From positions 1 through 64,000 of the forward strand of contig CAWGFK010000033.1 in assembly GCA_963821735.1 (NCBI GenBank): a stretch of 64,000 bases of DNA. Reading direction: 5' to 3'. Of this stretch, positions 9,463-18,057 are shown in pieces. Made by a program: the position numbers and the translations under genes. The stretch comes from Laspinema sp963821735 (GTDB lineage Bacteria > Cyanobacteriota > Cyanobacteriia > Cyanobacteriales > Laspinemataceae). The notes beneath the pieces are model-generated. The model did no database searches, had not been told where the DNA came from, and saw only the letters and a program-made list of their open reading frames with translations. Position 1 is the stretch's first letter. The number at the start of each line of letters is the position of its first letter.

Positions 9463-9612
9463 CGTTAATAGAAAATAGTGCTGTGGGAAATCACATCAAT
9501 AGCGTTTTTTCTAACCCCGGAGGACTCAACGAACCCGAATCAAACAGAGGAATAACCGCCCTTGCATCACTTAAAATGGCTGACCCTCAATGGAGGGGTC
9601 ACTTCCAGACTG

Positions 9613-11256
9613 ATGAATCAAAATCACCGCTTTTTTTTACTGGCTATGTCAATCTCTAGGTTTCGGATGGCGATCGCAAAATGGGGAAAACCCCGCTGGA
9701 CTGGGAACTGGTCCCACTCCCGACCCTTCATGATCGCCCTTTTGGTCACGCTTCTCCTTTGGTCCGGGATGTCATTAAACCCGGCACTGGGTCGAGAGCA
9801 AGTTTCCCCCCCTAAAACTCAATCGATTCAGCCTTACTTAGACCGGGTGGCGGAGAAAATTAGCGAATTTACTCTCGATAATGGACTCAAGTTTATCGTT
9901 TTAGAACGACATACCGCCCCGGTTGTTTCATTTCTAACATACGCCGATGTCGGGGGTGCCAACGAACCGGAAGGCAAAACCGGCGTGGCCCACTTTTTAG
10001 AGCATTTAGCCTTTAAAGGGACTCAGCGGATTGGGACCCGAAACTATCAAGCTGAAAAAGAGCTCCTCGAACAACTCGATCGCCTCGCTGCTCAAATTAG
10101 AACCGCCACAGCCGCTGGAAAAACTGCCGAAGCTCAACGGTTACAAACTGAATTTGAGAAAACCGAGGCTGCTGCCGCTGAGTTAGTGGTCCAGAACGAA
10201 TTGGGTCAAATTGTCGAACAATCCGGAGGTGTTGGACTCAATGCTACCACGTCTGCCGATGCCACTCGCTATTTCTACAGCTTTCCTTCTAATAAGGTAG
10301 AACTCTGGATGTCCCTAGAGTCTGAGCGTTTCCTCGAACCCGTCTTTCGCGAATTTTATCGCGAAAAGCAGGTGATTCTCGAAGAGAGAAGAATGCGGAC
10401 GGATAACTCCCCCATTGGCAAAATGATTGAGGAATTTCTACAGACTGCCTTTGTGGAGCATCCCTATCGCCAACCTGTGATTGGCTATCCCGAGGATTTA
10501 GTCAATCTCCGGCGTGAAGATGTCCAGGAGTTTTTTGAGACTTATTACGTTCCCAACAATTTGACGATCGCTGTTGTTGGAGATGTGGACCCGGAGAATG
10601 TCCGGCAATTGGCGCAGACTTATTTTGGTCGCTACAAAGCCGGACCCACTCCTCCCAAGGTGGATACAACTGAGCCTCCCCAAACGGAACCCAGAGAGGT
10701 GGTGGTCCGCTTCCCCTCTGAACCTTGGTATTTAGAAGGATATCACCGTCCCGGTATCGATCATCCCGATAATGTTGTCTATGAATTGATTGCTCAAATT
10801 CTCAGTTCCGGTCGGACTTCTCGCCTCTACAAATCCCTCGTAGAAGAACAGCAAGTTGCCTTGACTGCTCAGGGTTTGAATGGATTTCCCGGAGAAAAGT
10901 ATGAGAATTTAATGCTATTTTATGGCCTGACTGCTCCCGGTCATACCGTGGAAGAAGTGGCGGCTGGATTGCAAGAACAAATCAATCTGCTGACGGTGGA
11001 GGAAGTGTCCACAGAGGAGTTAGAGCGGGTTAAAACCCAAGCCCGAGCCGGAGTGTTGCGATCGCTGGCTTCTAATCAAGGCATGGCCAGTTTGTTGGTG
11101 GAATATCAAGTTAAAACCGGCGATTGGCGCAACTTATTTCAAGAATTAGAGCAAATTGCTGCGGTGACGCCGAAAGACATTCTGCGCGTCTCTCGTGCCA
11201 CATTCCGTCCCGAAAATCGGACCGTGGGACTGCTGCTGCCAGAGGAAGAATCGTAA
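9613..11256 (+). CDS. M16 zinc metallopeptidase, catalytic subunit
   Basis: Processing-protease-like member of the M16B family, membrane-anchored or exported: an N-terminal basic region is followed by a hydrophobic segment (MIALLVTLLLWSGM). The inverted zinc motif HFLEH lies at about residue 127 from the chosen start, with the downstream Glu-rich helix (EKQVILEERRMR) supplying the third ligand. A cyanobacterial insertion of about 45 residues (Ala/Glu/Gln-rich) follows. The open frame extends to a TTG at 9562; the ATG at 9613 is preferred but 9646 is possible. Its stop codon overlaps the ATG of the next gene (TAATG), so the two are an operon and very likely a catalytic/non-catalytic heterodimer. 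Likely role: degradation of peptides outside the cytoplasmic membrane (inference). Confidence 0.9.
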   Translation: MNQNHRFFLLAMSISRFRMAIAKWGKPRWTGNWSHSRPFMIALLVTLLLWSGMSLNPALGREQVSPPKTQSIQPYLDRVAEKISEFTLDNGLKFIVLERHTAPVVSFLTYADVGGANEPEGKTGVAHFLEHLAFKGTQRIGTRNYQAEKELLEQLDRLAAQIRTATAAGKTAEAQRLQTEFEKTEAAAAELVVQNELGQIVEQSGGVGLNATTSADATRYFYSFPSNKVELWMSLESERFLEPVFREFYREKQVILEERRMRTDNSPIGKMIEEFLQTAFVEHPYRQPVIGYPEDLVNLRREDVQEFFETYYVPNNLTIAVVGDVDPENVRQLAQTYFGRYKAGPTPPKVDTTEPPQTEPREVVVRFPSEPWYLEGYHRPGIDHPDNVVYELIAQILSSGRTSRLYKSLVEEQQVALTAQGLNGFPGEKYENLMLFYGLTAPGHTVEEVAAGLQEQINLLTVEEVSTEELERVKTQARAGVLRSLASNQGMASLLVEYQVKTGDWRNLFQELEQIAAVTPKDILRVSRATFRPENRTVGLLLPEEES

Positions 11257-12752
11257 TGAGTCAGAGAATGGTTACATCTAAGAATAGACCGCGAAAATAT
11301 TGGATTTTGTTGTTGGTTTTGCCGGTAATCTGGTTGCTATTTAATGCGGTGAGTGTCACCGCACAATCGGCGCAACATTATACGGATTTGGAGTTTGCAC
11401 CGCCTCCGGAAATTGTGTTACCGCCATTTGAACGCTTTGAGCTAGAGAATGGCATGGTGGTGTATTTGATGCAGGACCAGGAATTACCTTTAGTCTCAGG
11501 GACTGCTTTAATTCGCACCGGCGATCGCTGGGAACCGGCTAATCAAACTGGACTCGGCCAAATTTTAGGTCAAGTATTGCGGACGGGGGGAACCACGTTG
11601 CATTCCCCCGATGAATTAAATCAGTTGCTGGAACGTCGCGCTGCTTCGGTGGAAACAGCGGTGGATACCACCTCAGCATCGGTTAGTTTTAGTGCCTTAA
11701 GTCAAGATTTGGATGAGGTGTTTGGACTGTTTGCGGAAGTGCTTAGAACTCCGGCATTTGCGCCGGAGCAAATTGAGTTAGCGAAAAGCCAACAAGCTGG
11801 GGCGATCGCCCGTCGGAATGATTCCCCCAGTGCGATCGCCTCTCGGGAGTTCCAAAAGCTGATTTATGGGGAAAATAGCCCCTATGCTCGGACGATTGAA
11901 TATGAAACCCTGGGCAATATTTCTCGGTCCGATGTGGTCGAATTTTACCAGCGCTATTTCCATCCCAATAACATGATTTTGGGCATTGTCGGCGATTTTG
12001 AAACCGCTGAAATGCGATGGCTAATTGAGCAGGAATTGGGCGACTGGAAACCCGATGAAACCCTCAGTCAAACTATTCCGGAGTTATCCCCAACTTCTCA
12101 AGCTCAAGAAGGGGGAGTCTTTGTCGTGGAACGCCCTCAATTAACCCAAAGTACGATTCAAATTGGTCATTTGGGTGGGGAATTAAATAATCCGGATTAT
12201 CCGGCGTTGTCGGTTCTGAATGGGGTCTTGAATGGATTTGGAGGACGGTTATTTAATCAGGTGCGATCGCGTGAAGGATTAGCCTATTCCGTGTATGGCG
12301 TCTGGAGTCCCCGCTATGATTATCCAGGGATGTTTATCGCCGGGGGTCAAACGCGATCGGAGGCAACGGTGCCGTTTATTCAGTCTGTCTTTCGCGAAAT
12401 CGAACGGATTCGCACGGAACCGATTACGGCTGAAGAGTTACAGTATGCTAAAGATACCACTCTCAATTCCTTCATCTTCAATTTCGCCGACCCGAGTCAA
12501 ACCCTCTCTCGGTTAATGCGATATGAATATTATGGATATCCCGAGGATTTTATCTTCCAATATCGACGCGGAGTCGAAGAAACCACCATTGAAGATGTGC
12601 AGCGCGTGGCACAGAAATACTTGAATCCGGATCAGTTAGTCACCTTAGTGGTGGGGAATCCGATGGAGATTACCCCTCCTTTAAGTAGTCTGACTCCTGA
12701 TACCACGGTGACTTCGATTGACATTAGCATTCCCGAACCGTCGAGAAGTTAG
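11256..12752 (+). CDS. M16 peptidase-like partner lacking the zinc motif
   Basis: A 498-aa partner of the preceding gene, start ATG overlapping its stop. It has an N-terminal hydrophobic segment (ILLLVLPVIWLLFNAV). At the position where the catalytic subunit has HxxEH, it shows TGLGQILGQVLRTGG, so the zinc ligands are absent. The C-terminal half keeps a conserved R/Y substrate-binding element (VRSREGLAYSVYGVW). That pattern, an inactive subunit with the R/Y pair, is known for heterodimeric M16B peptidases of bacteria. It is therefore a structural and substrate-binding subunit, not an enzyme itself. Both lie downstream of a divergent TetR gene. Confidence 0.9.
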   Translation: MSQRMVTSKNRPRKYWILLLVLPVIWLLFNAVSVTAQSAQHYTDLEFAPPPEIVLPPFERFELENGMVVYLMQDQELPLVSGTALIRTGDRWEPANQTGLGQILGQVLRTGGTTLHSPDELNQLLERRAASVETAVDTTSASVSFSALSQDLDEVFGLFAEVLRTPAFAPEQIELAKSQQAGAIARRNDSPSAIASREFQKLIYGENSPYARTIEYETLGNISRSDVVEFYQRYFHPNNMILGIVGDFETAEMRWLIEQELGDWKPDETLSQTIPELSPTSQAQEGGVFVVERPQLTQSTIQIGHLGGELNNPDYPALSVLNGVLNGFGGRLFNQVRSREGLAYSVYGVWSPRYDYPGMFIAGGQTRSEATVPFIQSVFREIERIRTEPITAEELQYAKDTTLNSFIFNFADPSQTLSRLMRYEYYGYPEDFIFQYRRGVEETTIEDVQRVAQKYLNPDQLVTLVVGNPMEITPPLSSLTPDTTVTSIDISIPEPSRS

Positions 12753-12939
12753 TCATCAGAGTGGGTCAATCCTTGTTGTAGGGTGAGCAATGCTCACCCT
12801 ATTTATTTGGAAAAAAACTGAGACAAGTTGGGGGATGAAGTATAAAACCGAGGGAGGGGACAAAATCTGGTTTTTAAAAGTTTGTTTTGTCTATAGCCCC
12901 TTGTCATACGGAATTCGGTCCGAACAAGTACCCCACTAT

Positions 12940-13330
12940 GCACGGGTGTGGGTTTTAACAGACTCGCCCTGTCAAGGTGGTCAATGGAATCCCGCCTCAT
13001 CCGGAGTTTCTTGTAGGGGCGTATTGCATACGCCCTCTTTATCCGTCAATGGAATCCCGCCTCATCCGGAGTTTCTTGTAGGGGCGTATTGCATACATGA
13101 TACGGAATCCGGTTGTCAAAGTAAAAACCCGCAGGCTGTTCGCGTAGCGTTCCGTTAGGAAAGCCTGGAGCTATACGGACGAAGCCCGCTTGCGCGGGCT
13201 CAAAGCGAAAACCGACTTTTAACAACCGGATTTGGTATGAGAGGGCGTATGCAATACGCCCCTACAAATACACCTTGACAGGGACAGGGCTAGTTTTAAC
13301 AGACCTATCACAACCGAATTCCGGATCAGA
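12940..13330. repeat. Composite dispersed repeats between the M16 operon and the PEP-CTERM gene
   Basis: Contains inverted copies of the 64-bp element seen at the window start (ggcgtattgcatacgccc at about 13018-13036 and again near 13083), the ctatacggacgaagccc module at about 13171, and acaccttgacaggg / acagggctagttttaacagac end motifs near 13269-13305. Similar modules recur at 18.4, 21.7, 27.8 and 45.0 kb. No gene is supported here. Confidence 0.7.
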
Positions 13331-13613
13331 TATGACGGGCGAAGTCTATCCCGGTCCGTCCCCTTGATACTTGAGTGAGACGGATGTGATTTAATCTTGT
13401 ACTGGTGCTCTCCCTGTTGCGATCGCCCGGGGCGCTAAAAGCTCGATTTAAAGACGCACCCGAGACTTTACTAAAGTTCATATATCCTGCTTCTTGTTTG
13501 CGTAATTATATCTAAAATTGCCATAACTTTACCAAAACTTTATATAAAATTTCAATAAATTTACGGTTGTATCTTAAATTATTGTTTAAATATGGCGTGA
13601 TTAATCAAAAACC

Positions 13614-13654
13614 TGTCATTTTGGCAGATTTTGTGTGAGTTATCAAGCTAGGTT
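13614..13654 (+). promoter_or_regulatory. Operator-promoter module of the shared regulon
   Basis: TGTCATTTTGGCA (13614-13626), a 22-bp spacer, then TAGGTT (13649-13654). The operator edge lies 68 bp from the ATG of the PEP-CTERM gene. The same operator-N21/22-TAN3T geometry occurs before seven other units in this window. The spacing resembles activator-dependent class II promoters in cyanobacteria (for example NtcA sites, GTAN8TAC-N22-TAN3T), but the operator sequence is different. Confidence 0.75.
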
Positions 13655-13693
13655 GTAATTAATAAATATGGAGTGACTGGAGGGAAATAAGTG

Positions 13694-14629
13694 ATGTTCA
13701 CCCAAAAAGATAAAAAGCATAACCAGAGATTTATACCCGGACTCGCAAAACGCTGGCTGTTGGCGATCGCTCCTGTTATAGCCACCAGTGCGATCGGGAC
13801 AGCCCCTGCTTTGGGTGCAACGTTTGCCTTTTCGGAAGCATCAGCGCTCTTGGATGGTTTTAGTCATAACCCTGACTCAGCTTCTACCTTCGTCAAAACC
13901 CGAACCTTAACCACGACCCTTTACGGTTCTAACTGGAATTCCACCACCCATGACTCCTCATCTGTGAGTATAGATTATAGAACGGGTTCGGTTTTTGCCC
14001 AATCCCTCGCAGATGCGTTATTTTTAACTAACTTTTCTGCCTTTGGATACAATAACGCTTTAAGCCAAGCAGGTGGTACAGGATCGGAGTATCGAGGACT
14101 CGCACAAAGTGAAGCTAAATTAGTCGGAAACTTTTTTGTGAATCCGGCTGAAACCTTTTCATTTAATTTTGATACCTTCTTTGATCTGTTCGCTGGCATT
14201 GACAATCCAGAAGGTGAGCGATCGACTGCATCGGCAAACATCTCCTTCCTGTTGTTAGGCAGCAGCGAGCCTGACTTTACCCATTCCAGTCTCTTAGACT
14301 CTTTCTCAGTATCAGGTCACTTAGATACCGGCTCCTATCAAGAGGAAATGCCGTTTTATTTTGAAAAGAGCGACTCTTTCCATCTCTATGATTCTAATGC
14401 TTTTGCAATCTATGATCAACCCGGACTCAATCACGAAGAGGGAAGTGTGTTTGTAACGGGTGGATTTCAGCGCAGTTTCGATCGCCCCATGCATCTTTCC
14501 TTAGTGGAAGTCAAAAATACAGAGGTCACAGTCAAAGCCCCTGAACCTTCCAGTCTCTTGGCTCTACTGCTATTGGGTGGGGTGATGGGGCCTATTTTAG
14601 GAAGAAGACGTCAAAAAATCAAAGAGTAG
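13694..14629 (+). CDS. PEP-CTERM surface/exported protein 1
   Basis: An exported protein of 311 aa from ATG 13694; a GTG lies one codon earlier, and GGAGGG at 13679-13684 is the ribosome binding site. It has a signal peptide (about residues 17-46, cleavage after a PALGA-type site). The C-terminus carries the PEP-CTERM signal: APEPSS, then a hydrophobic stretch (LLALLLLGGVMGPIL) and a basic end GRRRQK. Exosortase would remove or re-anchor that tail (family knowledge). The body has no known enzyme motif. A central segment, YRGLAQSEAKLVGNFFV, recurs in the second PEP-CTERM protein at 26.4 kb, so the two are paralogues. Both have the same operator-promoter. A matrix or envelope role is inferred. 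Confidence 0.88.
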   Translation: MFTQKDKKHNQRFIPGLAKRWLLAIAPVIATSAIGTAPALGATFAFSEASALLDGFSHNPDSASTFVKTRTLTTTLYGSNWNSTTHDSSSVSIDYRTGSVFAQSLADALFLTNFSAFGYNNALSQAGGTGSEYRGLAQSEAKLVGNFFVNPAETFSFNFDTFFDLFAGIDNPEGERSTASANISFLLLGSSEPDFTHSSLLDSFSVSGHLDTGSYQEEMPFYFEKSDSFHLYDSNAFAIYDQPGLNHEEGSVFVTGGFQRSFDRPMHLSLVEVKNTEVTVKAPEPSSLLALLLLGGVMGPILGRRRQKIKE

Positions 14630-14827
14630 AAGAGATAGCATCATTAACCTCTTTAAGATTTAGCCTTTTAATCTTTAGTATTCTTCCATAATCCCCTCTT
14701 CTATCAGCCCAAATTAATTAGGCTACTAAATTTAATTTAGTAGCCATTTTTTAATGGGCATGAAACTTATAATTTTTAGCAAGGGATAAGTCTGACTATT
14801 TAAAAATAAATGGCGAAAGTGTTTTTC

Positions 14828-14867
14828 TGTCAAAATGGCAATTTGTTGGTTAATTCAGTTTTAAAAT
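14828..14867 (+). promoter_or_regulatory. Operator-promoter module before the RTX gene
   Basis: TGTCAAAATGGCA (14828-14840), a 21-bp spacer, then TAAAAT (14862-14867). It lies 72 bp from the RTX gene start. Same module as at 13614. Confidence 0.72.
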
Positions 14868-14911
14868 ATTAAAAGCAAGCATTAAATAAATCATAATTTT
14901 TGGAGGTAAAA

Positions 14912-16078
14912 ATGGAACGATTTCAAAATTCTTTTTTTGATAGCTCGATTATTGATGACCGGCTAGATCGGGAAATCCCGGACTTCGATGATGCCCTCAG
15001 CACAACCCAACCGACTCTGATCAATGGAACGCCAGAGGATGATGTCATTGATGTATCAACCCTTCCCGGCGCAAACGATAACGATTATAGAATCTTCGGT
15101 CAAGATGGAAATGATTCCATCGGAGGTGCCGGTGGCGACGACTACATCCAGGGCGGTAGTGAAAATGACACCCTAAATGGAGGAGCTGGAGACGATCGCC
15201 TCTTTGGTAATCGAGGTGATAATCTGCTCTTCAGTGGACCAGGGGACGATGTTTTAACCGGGAGTACCGGAAATGACACCTTAATCGGCGGGCCCGGTGA
15301 CAACCTCCTCATCAGTGGCAGCGGCGATGATGTGCTTCAAGGTGGACCAGGAAATAATAGATTACTGACCGGCGCAGGGGATGATATTGCCTTCGGACAA
15401 GATGGTGATGATACAATTATTGCCAGCTCAGGGGAGAATGTTCTGGTGGGCGGTCACGGCAATGATTACGTCACGGGAGGGAGTGGTAATGACATTATCT
15501 ATGGGGATGATCGCGACTTTGTTGGGGTTGCCGGTGGCAATAACACCCTCAATGGCGGCGAGGGGAATGATACCATTCAAGCCAGCTTTGGCAATACAAT
15601 ATTATACGGCGGCAATAACTATATTAATGGCGGGGCTGGCAATGACCTGATCCAAGGTCAAGCCGGTGATGAGACCTTGCTCGGGGGGATTGGCAATGAT
15701 ACCCTCATTGGTGGCCTAGGCAATGATGTCATTCAGGGTGCTGGCCCTACCGGAGGAATCTTTGAGGTGGATTGGTTAACCGGCAACCTCACCGGATTGC
15801 CACCGGGTCACCCCTGGGCTGGGAATAACACATTTATTCTGGGAAATCAGGAGACGGTCTTCTACAGTAACGGTGGCGAGTCCGATCTGGCTATCATTAC
15901 CGATTTTAATCCCGGTAAAGATAAGCTTCAGATTAATGGCAGCGCACCCGCCGGTTATTCCTTTGACTTATCTCCCGCTGGAAGTACCTTAATTTCGTTT
16001 AACGATGACCTGATTGCTATCTTGGTTGGGGTAACCCCTCAAGAGGTTTTGGCGGAAAATTCGTTTGTGTTTGTTTAG
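14912..16078 (+). CDS. RTX-type calcium-binding repeat protein
   Basis: A secreted 388-aa protein made mostly of glycine/aspartate nonapeptide (RTX) repeats: about 14 GGxGxDx-type units from roughly residue 45 to 270 (for example GGAGDD, GNDTLIGG, GGAGND), which bind calcium and fold as a parallel beta-roll. The C-terminal 100 residues are less repetitive and include an LTGL..PGHPWAGN segment and a FNPGKDKLQI motif, which is common at the end of such proteins. ATG 14912 is the start: GGAGG lies just upstream, while the open frame extends to a TTG inside the ribosome-binding region. No enzymatic domain was seen. RTX proteins leave by type I secretion; a partner exporter could be the HetC/HlyD system downstream, but this is inference. 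It is co-regulated with the peptide genes through the shared operator. Confidence 0.9.
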   Translation: MERFQNSFFDSSIIDDRLDREIPDFDDALSTTQPTLINGTPEDDVIDVSTLPGANDNDYRIFGQDGNDSIGGAGGDDYIQGGSENDTLNGGAGDDRLFGNRGDNLLFSGPGDDVLTGSTGNDTLIGGPGDNLLISGSGDDVLQGGPGNNRLLTGAGDDIAFGQDGDDTIIASSGENVLVGGHGNDYVTGGSGNDIIYGDDRDFVGVAGGNNTLNGGEGNDTIQASFGNTILYGGNNYINGGAGNDLIQGQAGDETLLGGIGNDTLIGGLGNDVIQGAGPTGGIFEVDWLTGNLTGLPPGHPWAGNNTFILGNQETVFYSNGGESDLAIITDFNPGKDKLQINGSAPAGYSFDLSPAGSTLISFNDDLIAILVGVTPQEVLAENSFVFV

Positions 16079-16111
16079 GGATTTGCCCAAAAAAAGTTCT
16101 GCATTCAACAG

Positions 16112-16140
16112 GTAAGGACAGGGCAATGCCCTGTCCTTAC
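16112..16140 (+). terminator. Hairpin after the RTX gene
   Basis: A strong inverted repeat, gtaaggacagggc with gccctgtccttac, starts 34 bp after the RTX stop codon. It is a near-perfect stem with a 3-4 base loop and no clear T-run. Likely terminator or mRNA 3' stabiliser. Confidence 0.6.
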
Positions 16141-16288
16141 TGGTATTGACGAAAATATTTTATTTTTTTGAGTTGCTTCAAAAAAAAATTTATGACTCAT
16201 GAACCAGACTTGATATCCGTTGCCGTTACAAAACTTCTAGCCCGATTGTCCCCAATCTAGCTTAGTTCTTGGGGTAATTAATCGGGAC

Positions 16289-17059
16289 TTATGATACCTC
16301 GACTTGGGTTGGCTCGGTTTTTTCTGCTTCATTATGGATGAAATAAATCACCTCTTTTTCTAACCATTGTTTAAAGAGTTTACTGCTCAGGCTTTGACGA
16401 CGCTCTGGGGTTAATTCAGCGGGGATAAATTCTTCCACTAAAAATAGATGATATCCTTGCTCACTTTGGATGGGTCCAGTGACCTCTCCCACATTGGCTC
16501 TAAAGACGATCGCAGCTATGTCTGGCTTTAATGTGGAGCGCAAAATCTTTCCTTCATATCCACATCTGAGCCGCCGTCGCTCATCAATATCATAGAGGCG
16601 TGCTGCTTCATAAAAACTGATTTCTTGTTCTTCAATTTGATAAAAAAGTTCCCGAGCGACTTTTTCGTAGGGAACGATAATTTGATAGAGTAATATCCGC
16701 TCAAAGTCTACTCTGTTTTCCATGAAAGACTTTTCTGCTTCTTTTTCAAACAGCGCTTGAGAGAGTTTTTTGGCGAGGAGGCGATCGCGAATCCCCGCCT
16801 CCCACTCCTCGGGGGAAATCATGCGGTCTTCTAGCCATGCTAAGGTATCTGCGGCTTTTTCTAGGCGAGTTTCTGTGCGAAATCGGTCACTTTCCGCTTG
16901 GATTTCCTCGGGGGTCACGGTGATACCCCGCTCCCTAGCAGTGCGATCGATAATTCGTTGATATAATATTTTTTTGTATGTCTCTTTTAAGCTAGTTTCT
17001 TTTTTGAGAAAGTCAACAACTTCAACTGGATTAATCTCTATTTTTTTAAAATTGCTCAT
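16289..17059 (-). CDS. Parvulin-type peptidylprolyl isomerase, copy A
   Basis: A 256-aa foldase-like protein with no signal peptide. The N-terminal helical part (about 1-130) resembles SurA/PrsA-type chaperone arms. The C-terminal PpiC/rotamase part (about 150-235) is recognised by the region CGYEGKILRSTLKP and by VGEVTGPIQSEQGYHLFLVEE, the usual end of parvulin domains. The paralogue at 29.1 kb is clearly similar across its length. In both clusters it follows the GG-peptide gene on the same strand, so it belongs to the peptide unit. A role in folding or keeping the precursor export-competent is inferred. The ATG at 17057-17059 has only a weak SD. Confidence 0.85.
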   Translation of the reverse strand: MSNFKKIEINPVEVVDFLKKETSLKETYKKILYQRIIDRTARERGITVTPEEIQAESDRFRTETRLEKAADTLAWLEDRMISPEEWEAGIRDRLLAKKLSQALFEKEAEKSFMENRVDFERILLYQIIVPYEKVARELFYQIEEQEISFYEAARLYDIDERRRLRCGYEGKILRSTLKPDIAAIVFRANVGEVTGPIQSEQGYHLFLVEEFIPAELTPERRQSLSSKLFKQWLEKEVIYFIHNEAEKTEPTQVEVS

Positions 17060-17169
17060 ATTCTTTTAAAATTTTGCTTGCCCGACAATAAATTCGTAAA
17101 ATGTTTTCTGATGCCCTGGTAAGCTGTCCTAAGTTCAAAATCATTAAAACTAACCCTCATATTCAAATG

Positions 17170-17212
17170 AAATTGCTGAAAGAATTTTAAGGGAGCGCTC
17201 TTTCAGCAATTT
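17170..17212 (-). terminator. Stem-loop between the GG peptide and the PPIase gene
   Basis: A 14-bp inverted repeat (aaattgctgaaaga with tctttcagcaattt). It lies between the stop of the first GG peptide (17289) and the start of the PPIase gene. It may partly terminate transcription so that the peptide is made in excess over the PPIase (inference). Confidence 0.55.
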
Positions 17213-17288
17213 AATGAATTGTTTTTTTCGGCTGTTGCCCTTCCCGCAGTTGTGAGTAAACTCCTGCGGGAAGTTAGGGGCTTTTGGA

Positions 17289-17600
17289 TTAGCTACTGAC
17301 GGACACAGATTGACCGGAAGAGGCGGCGAAGTAGTCTTCGGTGAAGGTGAAGGTTAAGGACTCAGCATGGGCATTGGTTCCCATTGCGATCGCTTCGGCT
17401 TCAGCAAAGGCACTTACACCTTTGACTTCGGCATCTATATCAAATTCTTTGTAGATATCCACATCTTCTTTCACATCGACATCTACATCTTTGTAGATAT
17501 CGGCATTGAAATCGAAATTGGCGTCGTTTCCGCCCCAGCCGCCAACGACTTGGGTTTCTTGGTTAACAACTTCTAAATGGTTTAAGTCAGAAATAATCAT
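17289..17600 (-). CDS. Double-glycine-leader acidic secreted peptide, copy A1
   Basis: A 103-aa precursor. The leader is MIISDLNHLEVVNQETQVVGG, with the -2/-1 Gly-Gly that C39 peptidases cut, so the predicted mature part begins WGGND. The mature part (about 82 aa) has an alternating Asp-Val/Ile tract near residues 32-57 (for example DVDVDVKEDVD) and ends in a Ser/Ala/Thr-rich tail. No Cys is present. It is the second copy in a tandem pair and has its own SD (AGGAGG) but no operator of its own, so it is probably co-transcribed from the promoter array at 18.1-18.4 kb. Substrate of the HetC-type exporter by inference. The acid/aliphatic alternation suggests beta-strand, self-assembly or cation binding. 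Confidence 0.85.
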   Translation of the reverse strand: MIISDLNHLEVVNQETQVVGGWGGNDANFDFNADIYKDVDVDVKEDVDIYKEFDIDAEVKGVSAFAEAEAIAMGTNAHAESLTFTFTEDYFAASSGQSVSVSS

Positions 17601-17698
17601 GGTTTCCTCCTGTTGGAAATTGGTTTTTACGTTAATTTGAGCTGTTGCCCTTCCCGCAGTTGTGAGTAAACTTCTGCGGGAAGTTAGGGGCTTCTGGA

Positions 17699-18010
17699 TT
17701 AGCTACTGACGGACACAGATTGACCGGAAGAGGCGGCGAAGTAGTCTTCGGTGAAGGTGAAGGTTAAGGACTCAGCATGGGCATTGGTTCCCATTGCGAT
17801 CGCTTCGGCTTCAGCAAAGGCACTTACACCTTTGACTTCGGCATCTATATCAAATTCTTTGTAGATATCCACGTCTTCTTTCACATCGACATCTACATCT
17901 TTGTAGATATCGGCATTGAAATCTAAATTGGCGTCGTTTCCGCCCCAGCCGCCAACGACTTGGGTTTCTTGGTTAACAACTTCTAAATGGTTTAAGTCAG
18001 AAATAATCAT
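17699..18010 (-). CDS. Double-glycine-leader acidic secreted peptide, copy A2
   Basis: 103 aa, identical to the adjacent copy except Leu for Phe at about residue 29. Same GG leader, same acidic alternating tract and same tail. The ATG at 18008-18010 is preceded by CAGGAG. It is the promoter-proximal copy: the nearest operator of a five-fold array lies 68 bp upstream of the ATG. Made from the same transcript as copy A1 if the intervening hairpin is read through. No family name can be assigned from sequence alone; it resembles in layout the GG-motif microcin-like or matrix peptides exported by C39-type transporters in cyanobacteria. Confidence 0.86.
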   Translation of the reverse strand: MIISDLNHLEVVNQETQVVGGWGGNDANLDFNADIYKDVDVDVKEDVDIYKEFDIDAEVKGVSAFAEAEAIAMGTNAHAESLTFTFTEDYFAASSGQSVSVSS

Positions 18011-18057
18011 TGGTTTCTCCTGTTTAAATTTATTAGGCCAAATTTTTCAATTCAACC

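Larger units (their letters stand above)
17232..18050. repeat. 410-bp direct duplication carrying the GG-peptide gene
   Basis: Two near-identical direct copies, offset by exactly 410 bp, each carrying the peptide gene and a downstream hairpin (cttcccgcag with ctgcgggaag; 17240-17273 and 17650-17683). The coding copies differ at only a few bases, so the duplication is recent or maintained by conversion. Confidence 0.9.

Noticed and set aside
13614..13654. Operator as an NtcA site
   Set aside because: It lacks GTAN8TAC; only the spacing to TAN3T is shared.
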